Of a stretch of 64,000 bases of DNA, positions 34,804 through 44,841 are shown in pieces. The translations under genes were made by a program, and so were the position numbers. Source of the stretch: Blattamonas nauphoetae (lineage: Eukaryota > Preaxostyla > Oxymonadida). Numbering within the stretch: position 1 is the first letter of the stretch; every line of letters begins with the position of its first letter. Under the pieces are notes generated by a model that had not been told where the DNA came from, did not search any database, and was given only the letters and a program-made list of their open reading frames with translations. Location: positions 124,001-188,000 of the forward strand of contig JARBJD010000023.1 of NCBI GenBank assembly GCA_033064195.1, given 5' to 3'.

Positions 34804-37245
34804 CTACTTTGCTCCTCCGCTCTGCCTTGCATTCGAAATCCCTCTCGATAGTTTCTTCAGATCTGCCCAAGAATCAAAATGACCTGCTGTTTCGTGTTTC
34901 TCGAGCATCTCAGCGATTCTCTTGAGAGTTGTTGTGACACGTTCGTTGGTCCGTTGAAGAGACGCTTTCTCCTTTTCGTGGATTGCTGCCTGTTGCTCCA
35001 TTTCAGTGACTGCGACTGTCTTCATTTCGCCGAGAGCAGCAATGGCCTTTTCCTCATTCAGTTGCATCTTTCGAAGGTTCTCCTCAAACTGAGCTTCTCT
35101 GTTTTGTGATTCTGTAATGCTTGCCTGAATCTTTGCTGCTGCCACAGCTGCTCTTTCGTTTGCTTCTCGAGCTTGTTCTTCCATTTGGGCTTTGAGCGCA
35201 GCAATCTGGGCAAATGACTGTTGTTGTGCACCCTTCAATTCATTCAGCAGTTCATCCTTCTTAGTTGACTGTTCCATTTGCTGCTGACGGCTCCTCTCGA
35301 GATTTTCAGTTTGTTGTTTGAGAGCGGAGAGCTGGGCCTGCAACCGTTCCTGTGACGCGATCATCTCGTTCAGCATCTCGTCCTTCATTGATGCCTCTTC
35401 AGTCATCGTTGCAATCTGAGATATTGCTGAATCGTGTTCCTGGCGAAGAGAGTTCAGAGCATTCTTGGCCGCTCCAACTTCGGCCTCCTTTGCCGAGAGG
35501 AGGGTGGAGAAGCGCTGCTCGATTTCTTGGATCCGCTGGGAACATTCATTCTCTTTGTCAATCATGGCACTGTTTGTCGAGTCGAGAAGTTCGGCCTGTG
35601 CCCGATCTGCTTCTGCCTTCGTTTCGGCAGCGGTTCTTTGGATTTCCTCGCACGCTCCAGTCAAGTCTTCCTCTCTTCTCTTCAGTCTCGCAATCTCCAT
35701 CTCCATTGTTGCTCTCATCTCTTCCGTCTCCTTCTTCTGATCCTCCACCGTTTGTGTCAGTGCACATTTCATCTCCTCCATTTCCTTCTTTTGGTCTTCG
35801 ATGGTTTGTGTCAGTGTGCATTCCATCTCTTCTTTCTCAAACTTGGTCACTTCAATTGACTTGTGGGCCGCTGAGAGATCATTTCGAAGTGACATGATTT
35901 CTTCTGATGTGGTCTGACGAGTTGTTGCGAGTATCTCTTGAGTCTCTGCGAGCTGTTTGGTGAATGTGTCTGTTGTCTCTTCGAGCTGTTTGGTGAATGT
36001 GTTTGTTGTCTCTTCGAGTTGTGCGGTGAGTGTTGTGAGTTGTGCGGTGAGTGACGTTTCTACTTCGTTCTTCTGTTTCTCCAATTCGTCCAACTGGAGA
36101 CGGAGAGTTGCATTATTGGTGAGCTAAGAAGATAAAACGATGAATAAATGCGATAACCATACTAAAACTGTCTTTTCTTCCTTCCATTCAGCTCGACCTC
36201 TCTCGTGGACTCCTTGCACTTCTTCAAGTGACGTTTGCAGTTTTGTGGATGTTTCTATCAATGCATCGTTTTCAGCTTTGAGTGATTCGATCTGTGTTGA
36301 TGATTTGACGGCCAAATCGTCCCTTTCTTTTGTGAGGGCTTCAATCTGGAGCGATGAAGTGTTCGAAAGTTGAGTCAGTTGTTCGTTGGTTCGTCGAATG
36401 TCGTCTTGGAGTGTCAAAATCATCGAATTCTGTTCATTTATCTTTGATTTGAGGGCGGCTTCGTCTTTTCTATTCTCTGCGGTGATTTGTTCAAGTGATG
36501 TCAAAACGTCATCACGTTCTTGGGTAACTGATGCAACCTGACTCTGTAATTGCTCTATTGAGTGAGAAGATTCCATTTGAAGTGTGGTCAGTTCCATTGT
36601 TTTTGTTGTAAGAGCGGATTCGAGTGATGCGATCTTCTGAGAAAGTTGGTCAATCTGTTGTTTTTGAGTTGTATTCTCTCTCTCCAACCGTGTGTGAATC
36701 AGATTCATTTTGTTTTTTTCCATGTTCCAGGCAGCAGATGTGTTTTCAATCTCTCGTTCAGTCTGGTCTTTCATTCTTTGGATTTCCTTCTGTGTTTCTT
36801 GAATAATGTCCTCTTTTTCTTGCTTTATTATCATGATTTCATTTTGAATTTGTTGAACTTGAGCTAGAGAATGTTGTTGTTGGATTTGAGCTTGGAGGAC
36901 TCTCTCTTCAGCATCTGCGATTTGTTGGGCCGTTTTCTCCTTTTCTTTGGCCAGGAAATCGTTTCTAAAATGAACCGTGGAAACACCTTCCTTCATTAAA
37001 GAGATTGAACTTTGTTGGAGTCCTTGGATGGAAGCTTGTTGAGATGCAATTTCTTTGAATCTGTTGAGAAGTTGGCGGAGTTTTCCAGCTTCTGCAGATG
37101 CTATTTTGTATCTTTCAAGAAACTGGTTCCGTTCTAAGAGGATTTGGTGATAATTGCTTTCATAAGAGGGTTCAGCAACATATGTATCAACTTCCATTTC
37201 GAAATTTTCAAAAAAGTTTTGGGGTGATCGATACTTCAGTTTCAT
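34804..37245 (-). CDS. Coiled-coil protein (800 aa)
   Basis: Exons 36163-37245 and 34804-36123 (39-nt intron) join in frame to 800 aa. The start is the first true ATG (MKLKYRSPQNFFENF). Almost the entire protein from residue 35 is coiled coil. A short internal repeat near residues 385-425 reads as copies of QLEETTNTFTKQLEETTDTFTKQL (two near-identical 11-residue units shown by TFTKQLEETTD), and another (CTLTQTIEDQKKEME) occurs twice shortly after. The short C-terminus is SRGISNARQSGGAK. Probably a filament or scaffold; no family call. Confidence 0.85.
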
Positions 37246-37304
37246 ATCAACCCACAAAGGGATTCAAAGTCTTCCTTTTACTATTTTCTATTCGTAATGA
37301 TGTG

Positions 37305-38274
37305 ATGTATCAACCTGTCTATTCTCCTGGCGCACCAGACCGTTCTTTTCACCAACCTGAACGAATTTTCTCATCTCTACCGGCTAAGAGCTTGCAGTAC
37401 ACAATGTTTCGCTCCATCACACCGTTCCAATAAAACAATGAAAGAGGAGAATGCAAAGAGTGCCATTTCGATCAGACAATGAATGTAAACAGTCAACTCC
37501 ACACAAAGGTTTGCAACCGAAACACGTGCCTTCGTCTTCTTTCGATCTCGCATCAAGTCAGGACTAGACATCAAAGAAGCAGACTCCACAGAAAGCCACC
37601 ATTTCAACCTCATCCGACATGAAACACAACTCGACCCATCTCGTCTCCATCCATCTCGGTCCACTCTGCGTGTCAGCAATACCCGACAACGACAAAATTG
37701 TTGAGGTTGTTCCGTATGAGTACGCTGCGCGATCAAGAGCTGAATCAGACGCAAGAATCTTCAGTGCCATGTCCGCACCCAGCTCGTCACCAACACTGTC
37801 ACAGCACTCCAGTTCAGGCGCTTCGGATCCTCTCTCGCCAATCACTCCCGAAGCTTCACCCATGTCATCCATGGAGAATGTCGAGTTGTCGCTGGTGCGG
37901 ATTGGGAAGGAGACTGCCTCGACGTCTTCGTCGCCGTTTTCGATCCGAAGACATTCGGATGGAGCTTCGTCATTGTCCCGTTCGACGCGCGGATCGATGC
38001 GAATGTGAATGTGCTCGTCATGCACAAGCTGCTCTGCATGAAGGATATGCGGAGCAAACTTGAAGCGTTACATGACGTTGGGCCTGTTGACCAAAGGATG
38101 GAAAGGATCCCCGCGGATGAAGAGAGCGGCACGGAATCAGTAAATCATCTTCATCAGCTCACCGAATCACAAGTATCTCTCACGACATTCGAAGCATTGT
38201 CTGATGAGGGGCACTCAACAGTTGTGGAGAAGAAGCGGAACATCCATCCGCTGCCGTCATTCTCGCTCGAGTGA
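37305..38274 (+). CDS. Hypothetical protein, tentative three-exon model
   Basis: Three segments join in frame: 37305-37396, 37509-37671 and 37765-38274 (254 aa). The last exon carries the strongest coding look (DVFVAVFDPKTFGWSFVIVPFDARI and VNVLVMHKLLCMKDM). Two competing frames overlap it: a Ser-rich plus frame (37619-38008) and a minus frame (37564-38025). I prefer this one because its last exon is longest and has a mixed hydrophobic pattern instead of low complexity. No family was recognised. It ends 72 bp before the inverted repeat. Confidence 0.4.
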
Positions 38275-38720
38275 GAGATTGATTCGTTCAGCCTGAACTT
38301 GTTTTGAACGAGTGAAAAGTTGGAGATTGATGATCTCTTACCATTTCCCTTTCCCATTCTATTGTGAAAAAATTGAAAAGAGATGACGCAGGAATAGCAA
38401 ACGAGTTGGTGAATGTTGTGATCTATCCCAAAACCGATCGTTTCCGGACCCACAAAAAAAGAACTTCTTCAACAGACCAGTCATTAGAATATGCTCTTCA
38501 ACTAAAATCCATTTATAAATTATAATAAGTGACAAACAGCATGATGGGCGAACTGAGCTGAACCGCATTTCAGTTTCTTGCCTTAAAGGGCCAGATCTGA
38601 CCATTTGGAGAGACACCTCTTGGAATCGGATAAAATTGTAGGAAATCACATTAAAAATAGTTTAAAAGCAAGGTGGGTTAAAAAAATCGTAGAAGACAAT
38701 CATCTTTGATGATCCAACCC

Positions 38721-38885
38721 ATGTCTTTTCGATTTTTCGAAAACCACTTCACACTCGATGGATGCCTCACAGTGATCTCTGAACTCCTCCTGATGAAATA
38801 TTTGAACGATAATGCAGATTTTATTGTATACAAGGGTGACCGAGAGAAAACATGTGTCATAGTGCCTCACCATATCCGGTTTTAA
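38721..38885 (+). CDS. 54-aa open frame inside the repeat arm
   Basis: ATG to TAA, 54 aa, with protein-like composition (RFFENHFTLDGCLTVISELLL, and DADFIVYKG-like text). It is mirrored exactly in the other arm. It may be a remnant of an element gene or a chance frame; no family was recognised. Confidence 0.3.
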   Translation: MSFRFFENHFTLDGCLTVISELLLMKYLNDNADFIVYKGDREKTCVIVPHHIRF

Positions 38886-39080
38886 TCAAAATAACCATTT
38901 TTATTCGTTTTTTTTTCTGGCCGTTGACCTTAATTCACCAAAATCACTTCCACAAAAGGTTATGTTATGCAACATTTTTTTGAATTATTCTCACATTCCA
39001 GAATCCACTGGGGAGGGAAAGCCTGCGGTTTCTCACACTTTTTTAGATAAACTTATCTATCACTGATTTTTTCTGATTTT

Positions 39081-39088
39081 ATTCAAAT
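39081..39088. repeat. Empty insertion site in the left arm
   Basis: ATTCAAAT, the complement of ATTTGAAT. This is the single-copy counterpart of the 8-bp sequence that is duplicated on both sides of the insertion in the right arm. Confidence 0.9.
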
Positions 39089-39464
39089 GTATTCATTTTT
39101 GTTCTGAAATGATTTTTATACAATTTGGAGAAAAGTAGTCTCCTGGTTAAGAATCTTCGGACTCTCGAAATGTGGGATCACGATCATGATCACTTTTGAT
39201 TACGGTTTTCTCATCGAATCTTGGGAGGTTGTTCTGAAATTTTCTTGATTACTTAGTTGGTCCATTGTTGTTACTCTGTTAAATTATCTCGATTTTAGAC
39301 GGTCATATTTTTAAAACCGGTTATTTTGGGGGTCTATCAGTAGTCAGTCTTTTTTTTAACTGTTCACTCTGGGTCTGATCAACATGAAATGTTCTAGAAA
39401 AACTTTTTGACGCACAAGTATACTTTTTTCTCGTTTTCACAATTATAGAATGTGTTTAAAATAC

Positions 39465-39677
39465 ATTTTAGACATAAAGTAGTTGTTCGTGGTGAAATCA
39501 GAACATCGACTTTTTCGTCACTTTTAGACCACTGTTCGATTCATACAGTCGGGATAGTTCAACATTGAAGAAAAAAATGGAATTTTGAAGAAAAATAATG
39601 CAACATTGAAATGGAATCATTCAACATTGAAATGGATTCTTTCAAAAATGAACGAAAGAATTCAACACTGAAGTGGA
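39465..39677. repeat. Spacer between the inverted arms with short repeats
   Basis: 213 bp of unique DNA at the centre of the inverted repeat. Its right half holds four imperfect copies of a TTCAACATTGAAATGGA-like unit (near 39558, 39601, 39627 and 39661), each partly self-complementary. Confidence 0.75.
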
Positions 39678-40053
39678 GTATTTTAAACACATTCTATAAT
39701 TGTGAAAACGAGAAAAAAGTATACTTGTGCGTCAAAAAGTTTTTCTAGAACATTTCATGTTGATCAGACCCAGAGTGAACAGTTAAAAAAAAGACTGACT
39801 ACTGATAGACCCCCAAAATAACCGGTTTTAAAAATATGACCGTCTAAAATCGAGATAATTTAACAGAGTAACAACAATGGACCAACTAAGTAATCAAGAA
39901 AATTTCAGAACAACCTCCCAAGATTCGATGAGAAAACCGTAATCAAAAGTGATCATGATCGTGATCCCACATTTCGAGAGTCCGAAGATTCTTAACCAGG
40001 AGACTACTTTTCTCCAAATTGTATAAAAATCATTTCAGAACAAAAATGAATAC

Positions 40054-40061
40054 ATTTGAAT
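40054..40061. repeat. Left target-site duplication
   Basis: ATTTGAAT directly abuts TAGGCTTG at the left end of the inserted element. The same octamer follows the right end at 42020. Confidence 0.9.
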
Positions 40062-40257
40062 TAGGCTTGTCTGACCGGCACTGACCGGTCAGTTTTCACC
40101 GAAAAGTACTGACGGTCACTGACCGGAGAAATATCAGAAACCATAATCCAAAGTTACCATTTCTCCGGAGTGGAAAAATATTAAGTTGAAAAGAGAATGA
40201 GTTTCAGTGTCTTTTCTTCTAGATTTGATTTGATTATATCCTTTTTATTGTTATTCA

Positions 40258-40662
40258 GCTGTTTCAGATTCTTTTTCGTCTGATGACACCGATCGAACCC
40301 ATACAGTCACGAACTTCAATCTCAAACAGCAGAGATGTGACAACATCTGCACCTTTGCAAAAGCTTCCCAGCTTCACACACATCAGTATCGTTTTGAGAA
40401 CAAAAGAAAGGGGTTTGGGTTGGTTTTCTCCAACCTTAAAGATGAAAACACTCTCAGAAAGGATCTCCATCCAGATGGTGAATTGAAAGATATCACATCA
40501 ACCAAGAAAGCGCCGGAAGTGAAAAGAAATGTGGAAAGTGAAATTTTGTCACCTTGTTTCTCAGAATCAGGTTGTTTATTGTGGACGAAGGATTTGACAG
40601 ACTGTCGCACTTGTGCGTTCTGTCACTGTTTACGCGACAGCAAGGGTTCCTTTTCGCTCTGA
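40258..40662 (+). pseudogene. Gene-like open segment inside the transposon
   Basis: A frame following an acceptor-like TTATTCAG is open for about 134 codons to TGA. It has a mixed, non-repetitive composition (DNICTFAKASQLHTHQYRF, GFGLVFSNLKDENTLRKDL, and a Cys-rich end DCRTCAFCHCLRD). It has no start codon near its beginning. It looks like a 3' exon captured from a host gene or a leftover of the element's own gene; no family was recognised. Confidence 0.45.
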
Positions 40663-40859
40663 TTGTGCGATTGGACAATCGTGCTGACTTTAGCGGATGG
40701 ATGAGTTGGAAACAACGATGATCAAGAAATCATCTCGAAGAATGAGGGAGGGTCCCTTTCGCTGAGCTATTTTGTGTTTGTGCCATCTCAGTAAGCGAGT
40801 GCTGTGAAGCAGAATGGTGTATTTCTGTTGATAGCATCGTGTGTGTCCCGTGGAGAGGA

Positions 40860-41189
40860 TTAAATTGGCAAGATTGTGTCGATCGTGGTGGAGGTGAGGG
40901 CAGGATCAGGAAACCAGAGAATGAGGTTTTCTCTTCGTTCTAGCAGTAAGGAGGACACTCCATTGATTGCTTGTACGCGATGTCGAAGCGGGAAATGGTG
41001 AGGTGCTCGCTTCTTTGGCTGAATGGGGACACAGACAGTGAGATTTAGTTTGCTTGAAGTTCGTCGGAAGGAGATTTGATGCTGACGGTGGTGAGAATGG
41101 AGTGGGGGAGGGAGAGAGGGGAGTGAATTGAGAGGCGTTTCCATTTCGAATGTGATCTCGATCAGTCTGGTCTTCTCCTTGAAGATCAT
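40860..41189 (-). pseudogene. Gene-like open frame inside the transposon (109 aa)
   Basis: ATG to stop on the minus strand, 109 aa. It has alternating strand-like segments (RLIEITFEMETP, KLNLTVCVPIQP, SSLLLERRENLILWF). It starts head-to-head with the plus-strand frame that begins near 41190. It could be a captured gene fragment; no family was recognised. Confidence 0.35.
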
Positions 41190-41190
41190 G

Positions 41191-41677
41191 TTAACTTTTC
41201 AGCGATATCTCTTTTTGTTGGTGCCGTGTCGATGTGGTCGCTGTCGCCTCCCCTTCCGTCGTCGTTGAGCATCACTGAATCGCCACGGAGTGCAGCTTGG
41301 GGAGACACAACAACAGAACCCATCCACCATCCAGAATCGATTGTGGTGGATGGAGTGAATGGGAAGGACGAGTCGCTGTGCTGGGTGTCGGCAAGTGAGT
41401 GTGGATCGGTGAGTGGTTTGAGTGTTCGTCTTCCCGCACAATGTGAACGTCGCTTTTGATGAAAACCGGAACGATGAGCGAATGCACTCCGCAGCATGCT
41501 GGAAACACAATCGAGATTGCTGGAGAAGGAAAGGCTCTGTCGATTCTGGAATCCTCTCAAGTAGATTCACTCCTTTCGATGTCGTCAGAAACTGTCTCGA
41601 TTGAGGATGTTGGATTCACTCAGCATTCGTTGCTGTTGAGCAGATATCGTTTAGAATCGCTGCTCATTCTTATTTAG
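41191..41677 (+). pseudogene. Possible two-exon gene fragment inside the transposon
   Basis: A frame from 41191 to about 41411 ends at a perfect donor (GTGAGT). An acceptor (CTCCGCAG at about 41500) restores an open frame to TAG at 41677. The joined text (CWVSASECG then HAGNTIEIAGEGKALSIL) looks coding. The acceptor-like TTTTCAG at 41197-41203 suggests further upstream sequence was lost. The product is unrecognised. Confidence 0.35.
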
Positions 41678-42019
41678 AATGAATCAATAGAGAACCTTCC
41701 GAGATCTTTTCTGAAGAGAATTGAGAACAAAACAGAAAAAGTGATAAAGAATCATACCAAGTTCCTTTGTTCCGCAGAATAGTACAAAACGAGGCGATGA
41801 TGATCTGGACAGGCACAAGGATCATGAAAGTGAGACGAATCGTACAAATAAGTGAAAAAAGGCTATCACACGGCTTCAGTACACAAATCATGACATTACT
41901 AACTGATTTCTTGCCTGTTTCCCTTAAATATTAAGTATTGTATGGAGAGGTGAGATCTTCCCCTTTGAAAAATTGTCCACTGACACTGACCGCCACTTTC
42001 GGCCGGTCAGACAAGCCTA

Positions 42020-42027
42020 ATTTGAAT
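42020..42027. repeat. Right target-site duplication
   Basis: ATTTGAAT immediately after the right terminal inverted repeat; partner of 40054-40061. Confidence 0.9.
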
Positions 42028-42222
42028 AAAATCAGAAAAAATCAGTGATAGATAAGTTTATCTAAAAAAGTGTGAGAAACCGCAGGCTTTCCCTCCCCAG
42101 TGGATTCTGGAATGTGAGAATAATTCAAAAAAATGTTGCATAACATAACCTTTTGTGGAAGTGATTTTGGTGAATTAAGGTCAACGGCCAGAAAAAAAAA
42201 CGAATAAAAATGGTTATTTTGA

Positions 42223-42387
42223 TTAAAACCGGATATGGTGAGGCACTATGACACATGTTTTCTCTCGGTCACCCTTGTATACAATAAAATCTGCATTATC
42301 GTTCAAATATTTCATCAGGAGGAGTTCAGAGATCACTGTGAGGCATCCATCGAGTGTGAAGTGGTTTTCGAAAAATCGAAAAGACAT
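42223..42387 (-). CDS. Mirror copy of the 54-aa open frame
   Basis: The same frame as at 38721-38885, carried by the other arm in opposite orientation and identical over its length. Confidence 0.3.
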   Translation of the reverse strand: MSFRFFENHFTLDGCLTVISELLLMKYLNDNADFIVYKGDREKTCVIVPHHIRF

Positions 42388-42750
42388 GGGTTGGATCATC
42401 AAAGATGATTGTCTTCTACGATTTTTTTAACCCACCTTGCTTTTAAACTATTTTTAATGTGATTTCCTACAATTTTATCCGATTCCAAGAGGTGTCTCTC
42501 CAAATGGTCAGATCTGGCCCTTTAAGGCAAGAAACTGAAATGCGGTTCAGCTCAGTTCGCCCATCATGCTGTTTGTCACTTATTATAATTTATAAATGGA
42601 TTTTAGTTGAAGAGCATATTCTAATGACTGGTCTGTTGAAGAAGTTCTTTTTTTGTGGGTCCGGAAACTATCGGTTTTGGGATAGATCACAACATTCACC
42701 AACTCGTTTGCTATTCCTGCGTCATCTCTTTTCAATTTTTTCACAATAGA

Positions 42751-43376
42751 ATGGGAAAGGGTAAAGGTCAGAAAGCACAACCAAAAGTTGACATCGAAAA
42801 GCTCCGTTCCATGGCCAACCAGGTTCGCACTGGAGGAAAGGGTTCCGTTCGCCGTAAGGTGAAGGTCGTCAGCCGTCCAAGCGGTGGTGACTCCCAGAAA
42901 CTCCAATCCTTCATTCAACAAAACAACTGCCATCCAATCCCCGGAATTGATGGTGTTGAGATGGTCAAGAATGACGGAACCGTGATGGATTTCAAAAACC
43001 CAAAAGGTCTGTTTTGAACACGTGCCCTCATTGACTTCTTTGTTCTTGATCACATCTTCTTTATTTTGCTTCGCAATCACCAATATTCTTCATCTTTTCT
43101 CTGGAAACATCGCTCATTCGTTCTAGTCACTCTCAACATGCAATCAAACGTCACCGTCGTGGAAGGAAAATTCGAGACCAAATGTCTGCATTTCATTGCG
43201 AGTTAATTCAGTTCAATATCTCTTTCCGATACCTTTTTCATTCTCTAGCACTTGCTGATATGCTTAAAGGCATTGACCAACTGAAGCTCCTTCAAGAGCA
43301 GCTTCAGAAGGCTGACAAGTCGGGTGCTATTCCAACTAACGTCACGTCAAACTTTGACGCTGAAGCTTCCCAGTAA
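42751..43376 (+). CDS. BTF3: Nascent polypeptide-associated complex subunit beta (BTF3)
   Basis: NAC-beta binds the ribosome exit tunnel and shields nascent chains. Exons 42751-43006, 43127-43183 and 43249-43376 join in frame to 146 aa, the usual size. The ribosome-binding motif is intact (RTGGKGSVRRKVKVVSR). It is followed by KLQSFIQQNNCHPIPGIDGVEMVKNDGTVMDFKNPK, the NAC domain core, and then SLADMLKGIDQLKLLQEQLQ, which matches the family's ADMLPGILNQLG region. The first 11 coding bases are also the outer end of the 1.1-kb inverted repeat, so the promoter and 5' UTR lie within the repeat. Introns are 120 and 65 nt. Confidence 0.95.
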
Positions 43377-43567
43377 GATTTCGGCGTTGTTCATTCAGAT
43401 TGAAAACAAACAATCACCCATTTCCCGATAGGATTGGTTTGAAAAAACATCGATCGGAGACAACCACTGTGTATGGCGGATATGAGCGTTGGAAAAGAAC
43501 CAACAATATTCGTTAGACCGTCTTTGACGATTGACCGAGGAAAAAATGGAAAAAAACGCGAGTTAAG

Positions 43568-44624
43568 TCAAGTTTTCTCTCGTCTAAATGCGCTATTGTC
43601 CTCTTCATCACCATTTTCCGTTGGGTGGAGATATTCATCGATGATATCATGCATCCTGAGAATAATAATTGAAAATGAAAAAAGTACATCTGGTCTTCTC
43701 CTTGCCTTTGGACAGGCATTGAATGGATATCAGGAGCTGGATGATTGGCGAGGTTATATGTGTATCCACATGCTTTGTCAGCGGCTTGGCAAATGAGTGA
43801 AATGGATCGTTCATCTTTTGCTGTGAGAACTTTGAAGCTCACGAGAGAATAGTCTGCGATTAGTTCTGCCATTTTTTCGTTTAATGCAGAATATTTTGAA
43901 GGCATACTCTCAAAGAAGGGAATGAGAATATCCGTGTCGGGGACATTTGTGAAGAAAGAGATTGGAATGGTATCCGCACCGTAGTGTGGGATACGATCAA
44001 GCTTGGAGAGAACATTAATGTGTGGTAAGCCGAGCATCATCATTCCGTTGAGGCTAAGAACCATGCTAGACACGATTCGGGACGGCTCACAAACAACAAG
44101 ACTGTCGATGAGATGAACACAACATAGTTGCATTCGTCCACGATTCGTTAAATGAGAACAAATCTTGGAAAGGCAGTGATCATGTGAGTATAATTCGACT
44201 TGACCGGGAAAATCGAAGAGTAGATAATTATCTAGAGACGATAAACCAGTGAGATTGTGGATAAGATATGAAACCTTTACATTTTTCAAGTTCAGAGTCC
44301 AGCCAGTCAAGATTTTTTACAAGTGTTTCTAAACAGTACAACATCGCTGAGATGAATGAATGTCAAGTGTACATGCGAGAATATTGATTGCACACCACCA
44401 TTCGGGCCTAATCCTGTAATGTTCATTGTTTGTTCGACATTGATTAAATCTGCAATGTCAATTGTCCAATTTTCGCGGATTTCTTCAGGCGCATCATTTG
44501 CTGGATCCAGATTGATGATTGATACAGGACGGTTGGTTTTTTCGAGATAAGCTTGGACTGCCCGAGAGTAAGTTGTCTTCCCAGACCCAGGTGGACCGAT
44601 AATGACTTGACCGAATTGTGGCAT
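43568..44624 (-). CDS. GPN2: GPN-loop GTPase 2
   Basis: Exons 44396-44624, 44281-44346, 43688-44231 and 43568-43655 join in frame to 308 aa (human GPN2 is 310). Motifs: IGPPGSGKTTY (P-loop), NLDPAND, the defining GLGPNGG insertion loop, LLFDFPGQVELY (G3), INVLSKLD (G4-type) and LNEKMAELIADYSLVSF, characteristic of GPN2. GPN GTPases take part in RNA polymerase II assembly and nuclear import. The last junction was chosen because it restores a polar C-terminus (DIIDEYLHP then FRREKT), whereas read-through gives Phe-rich intron text. Introns are 49, 49 and 32 nt. Confidence 0.94.
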
Positions 44625-44841
44625 GAAAAGATGGGGGGAATGGATCTCATGTGAGACTGTTGTGGAAGTCCATAGAAAAGACATCCAACACATAACTCAA
44701 ATCACTTTTGGAATTAATGTAAGTTTCAATGTCTATTGTTTGATTCCTTGCGCAACCCGAGTTTGTCTCAGAGAAAAAGTGGATAAAATCTGAAATGAAA
44801 ACTATCAGGGACGATACAACGTGCTCAGTTTGTTTCTTGAT

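Larger units (their letters stand above)
38347..39464. repeat. Left arm of a 1,118-bp inverted repeat
   Basis: This arm is the reverse complement of 39678-42761 once the 1,958-bp insertion and its 8-bp duplication are removed. Both arms are then exactly 1,118 bp. The only substitution I saw is 38439 against 42669. The outer end reads as the complement of ATGGGAAAGGG, the first 11 coding bases of NAC-beta. The inner end stops at GTTTAAAATAC. Confidence 0.95.
40062..42019. mobile_element. hAT-like DNA transposon, non-autonomous, 1,958 bp
   Basis: The ends are perfect 18-bp terminal inverted repeats (TAGGCTTGTCTGACCGGC and its complement). They are flanked by an 8-bp duplication whose unduplicated form is present in the other repeat arm. 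Eight-bp duplications, a TAG-initial terminus and a target of form nTnnnnAn are typical of the hAT superfamily. Subterminal DNA carries several CTGACCG motifs (three in the left 75 bp, two in the right 60 bp), the usual form of transposase-binding sites. The interior has no BED finger or hAT dimerisation motif. It holds several gene-like frames instead. Movement would need a transposase encoded elsewhere. Confidence 0.85.
39678..42761. repeat. Right arm of the inverted repeat, interrupted by a transposon
   Basis: The arm consists of 39678-40061 and 42028-42761, plus one copy of the duplicated octamer. The outer end runs through the NAC-beta start codon to its 11th coding base, so this arm is the natural upstream region of that gene. 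Confidence 0.95.

Noticed and set aside
37564-38025. 153-aa minus-strand frame and a Ser-rich plus frame over the gene at 37.3-38.3 kb
   Set aside because: Three frames overlap. The chosen plus frame has the longest last exon and the best hydrophobic pattern, but the choice is not secure.
40061-42020. Insertion read as 1,960 bp with 6-bp duplication TTTGAA
   Set aside because: Shifting the ends by one base gives an 8-bp duplication (ATTTGAAT) that matches the empty site and hAT rules better.
38347-42761. Inverted repeat as a chimeric-read assembly artefact
   Set aside because: A clean transposon insertion with target duplication is present in only one arm, and there is at least one substitution between arms. 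A folded read would not create these. Spanning reads are still needed.
38347-42761. Inverted repeat as a Mutator-type or foldback transposon with long terminal repeats
   Set aside because: No direct duplication flanks the outer ends (CCATTT on the left, TAAAGG on the right), and both ends coincide with a host start codon. Not excluded if copies exist elsewhere.
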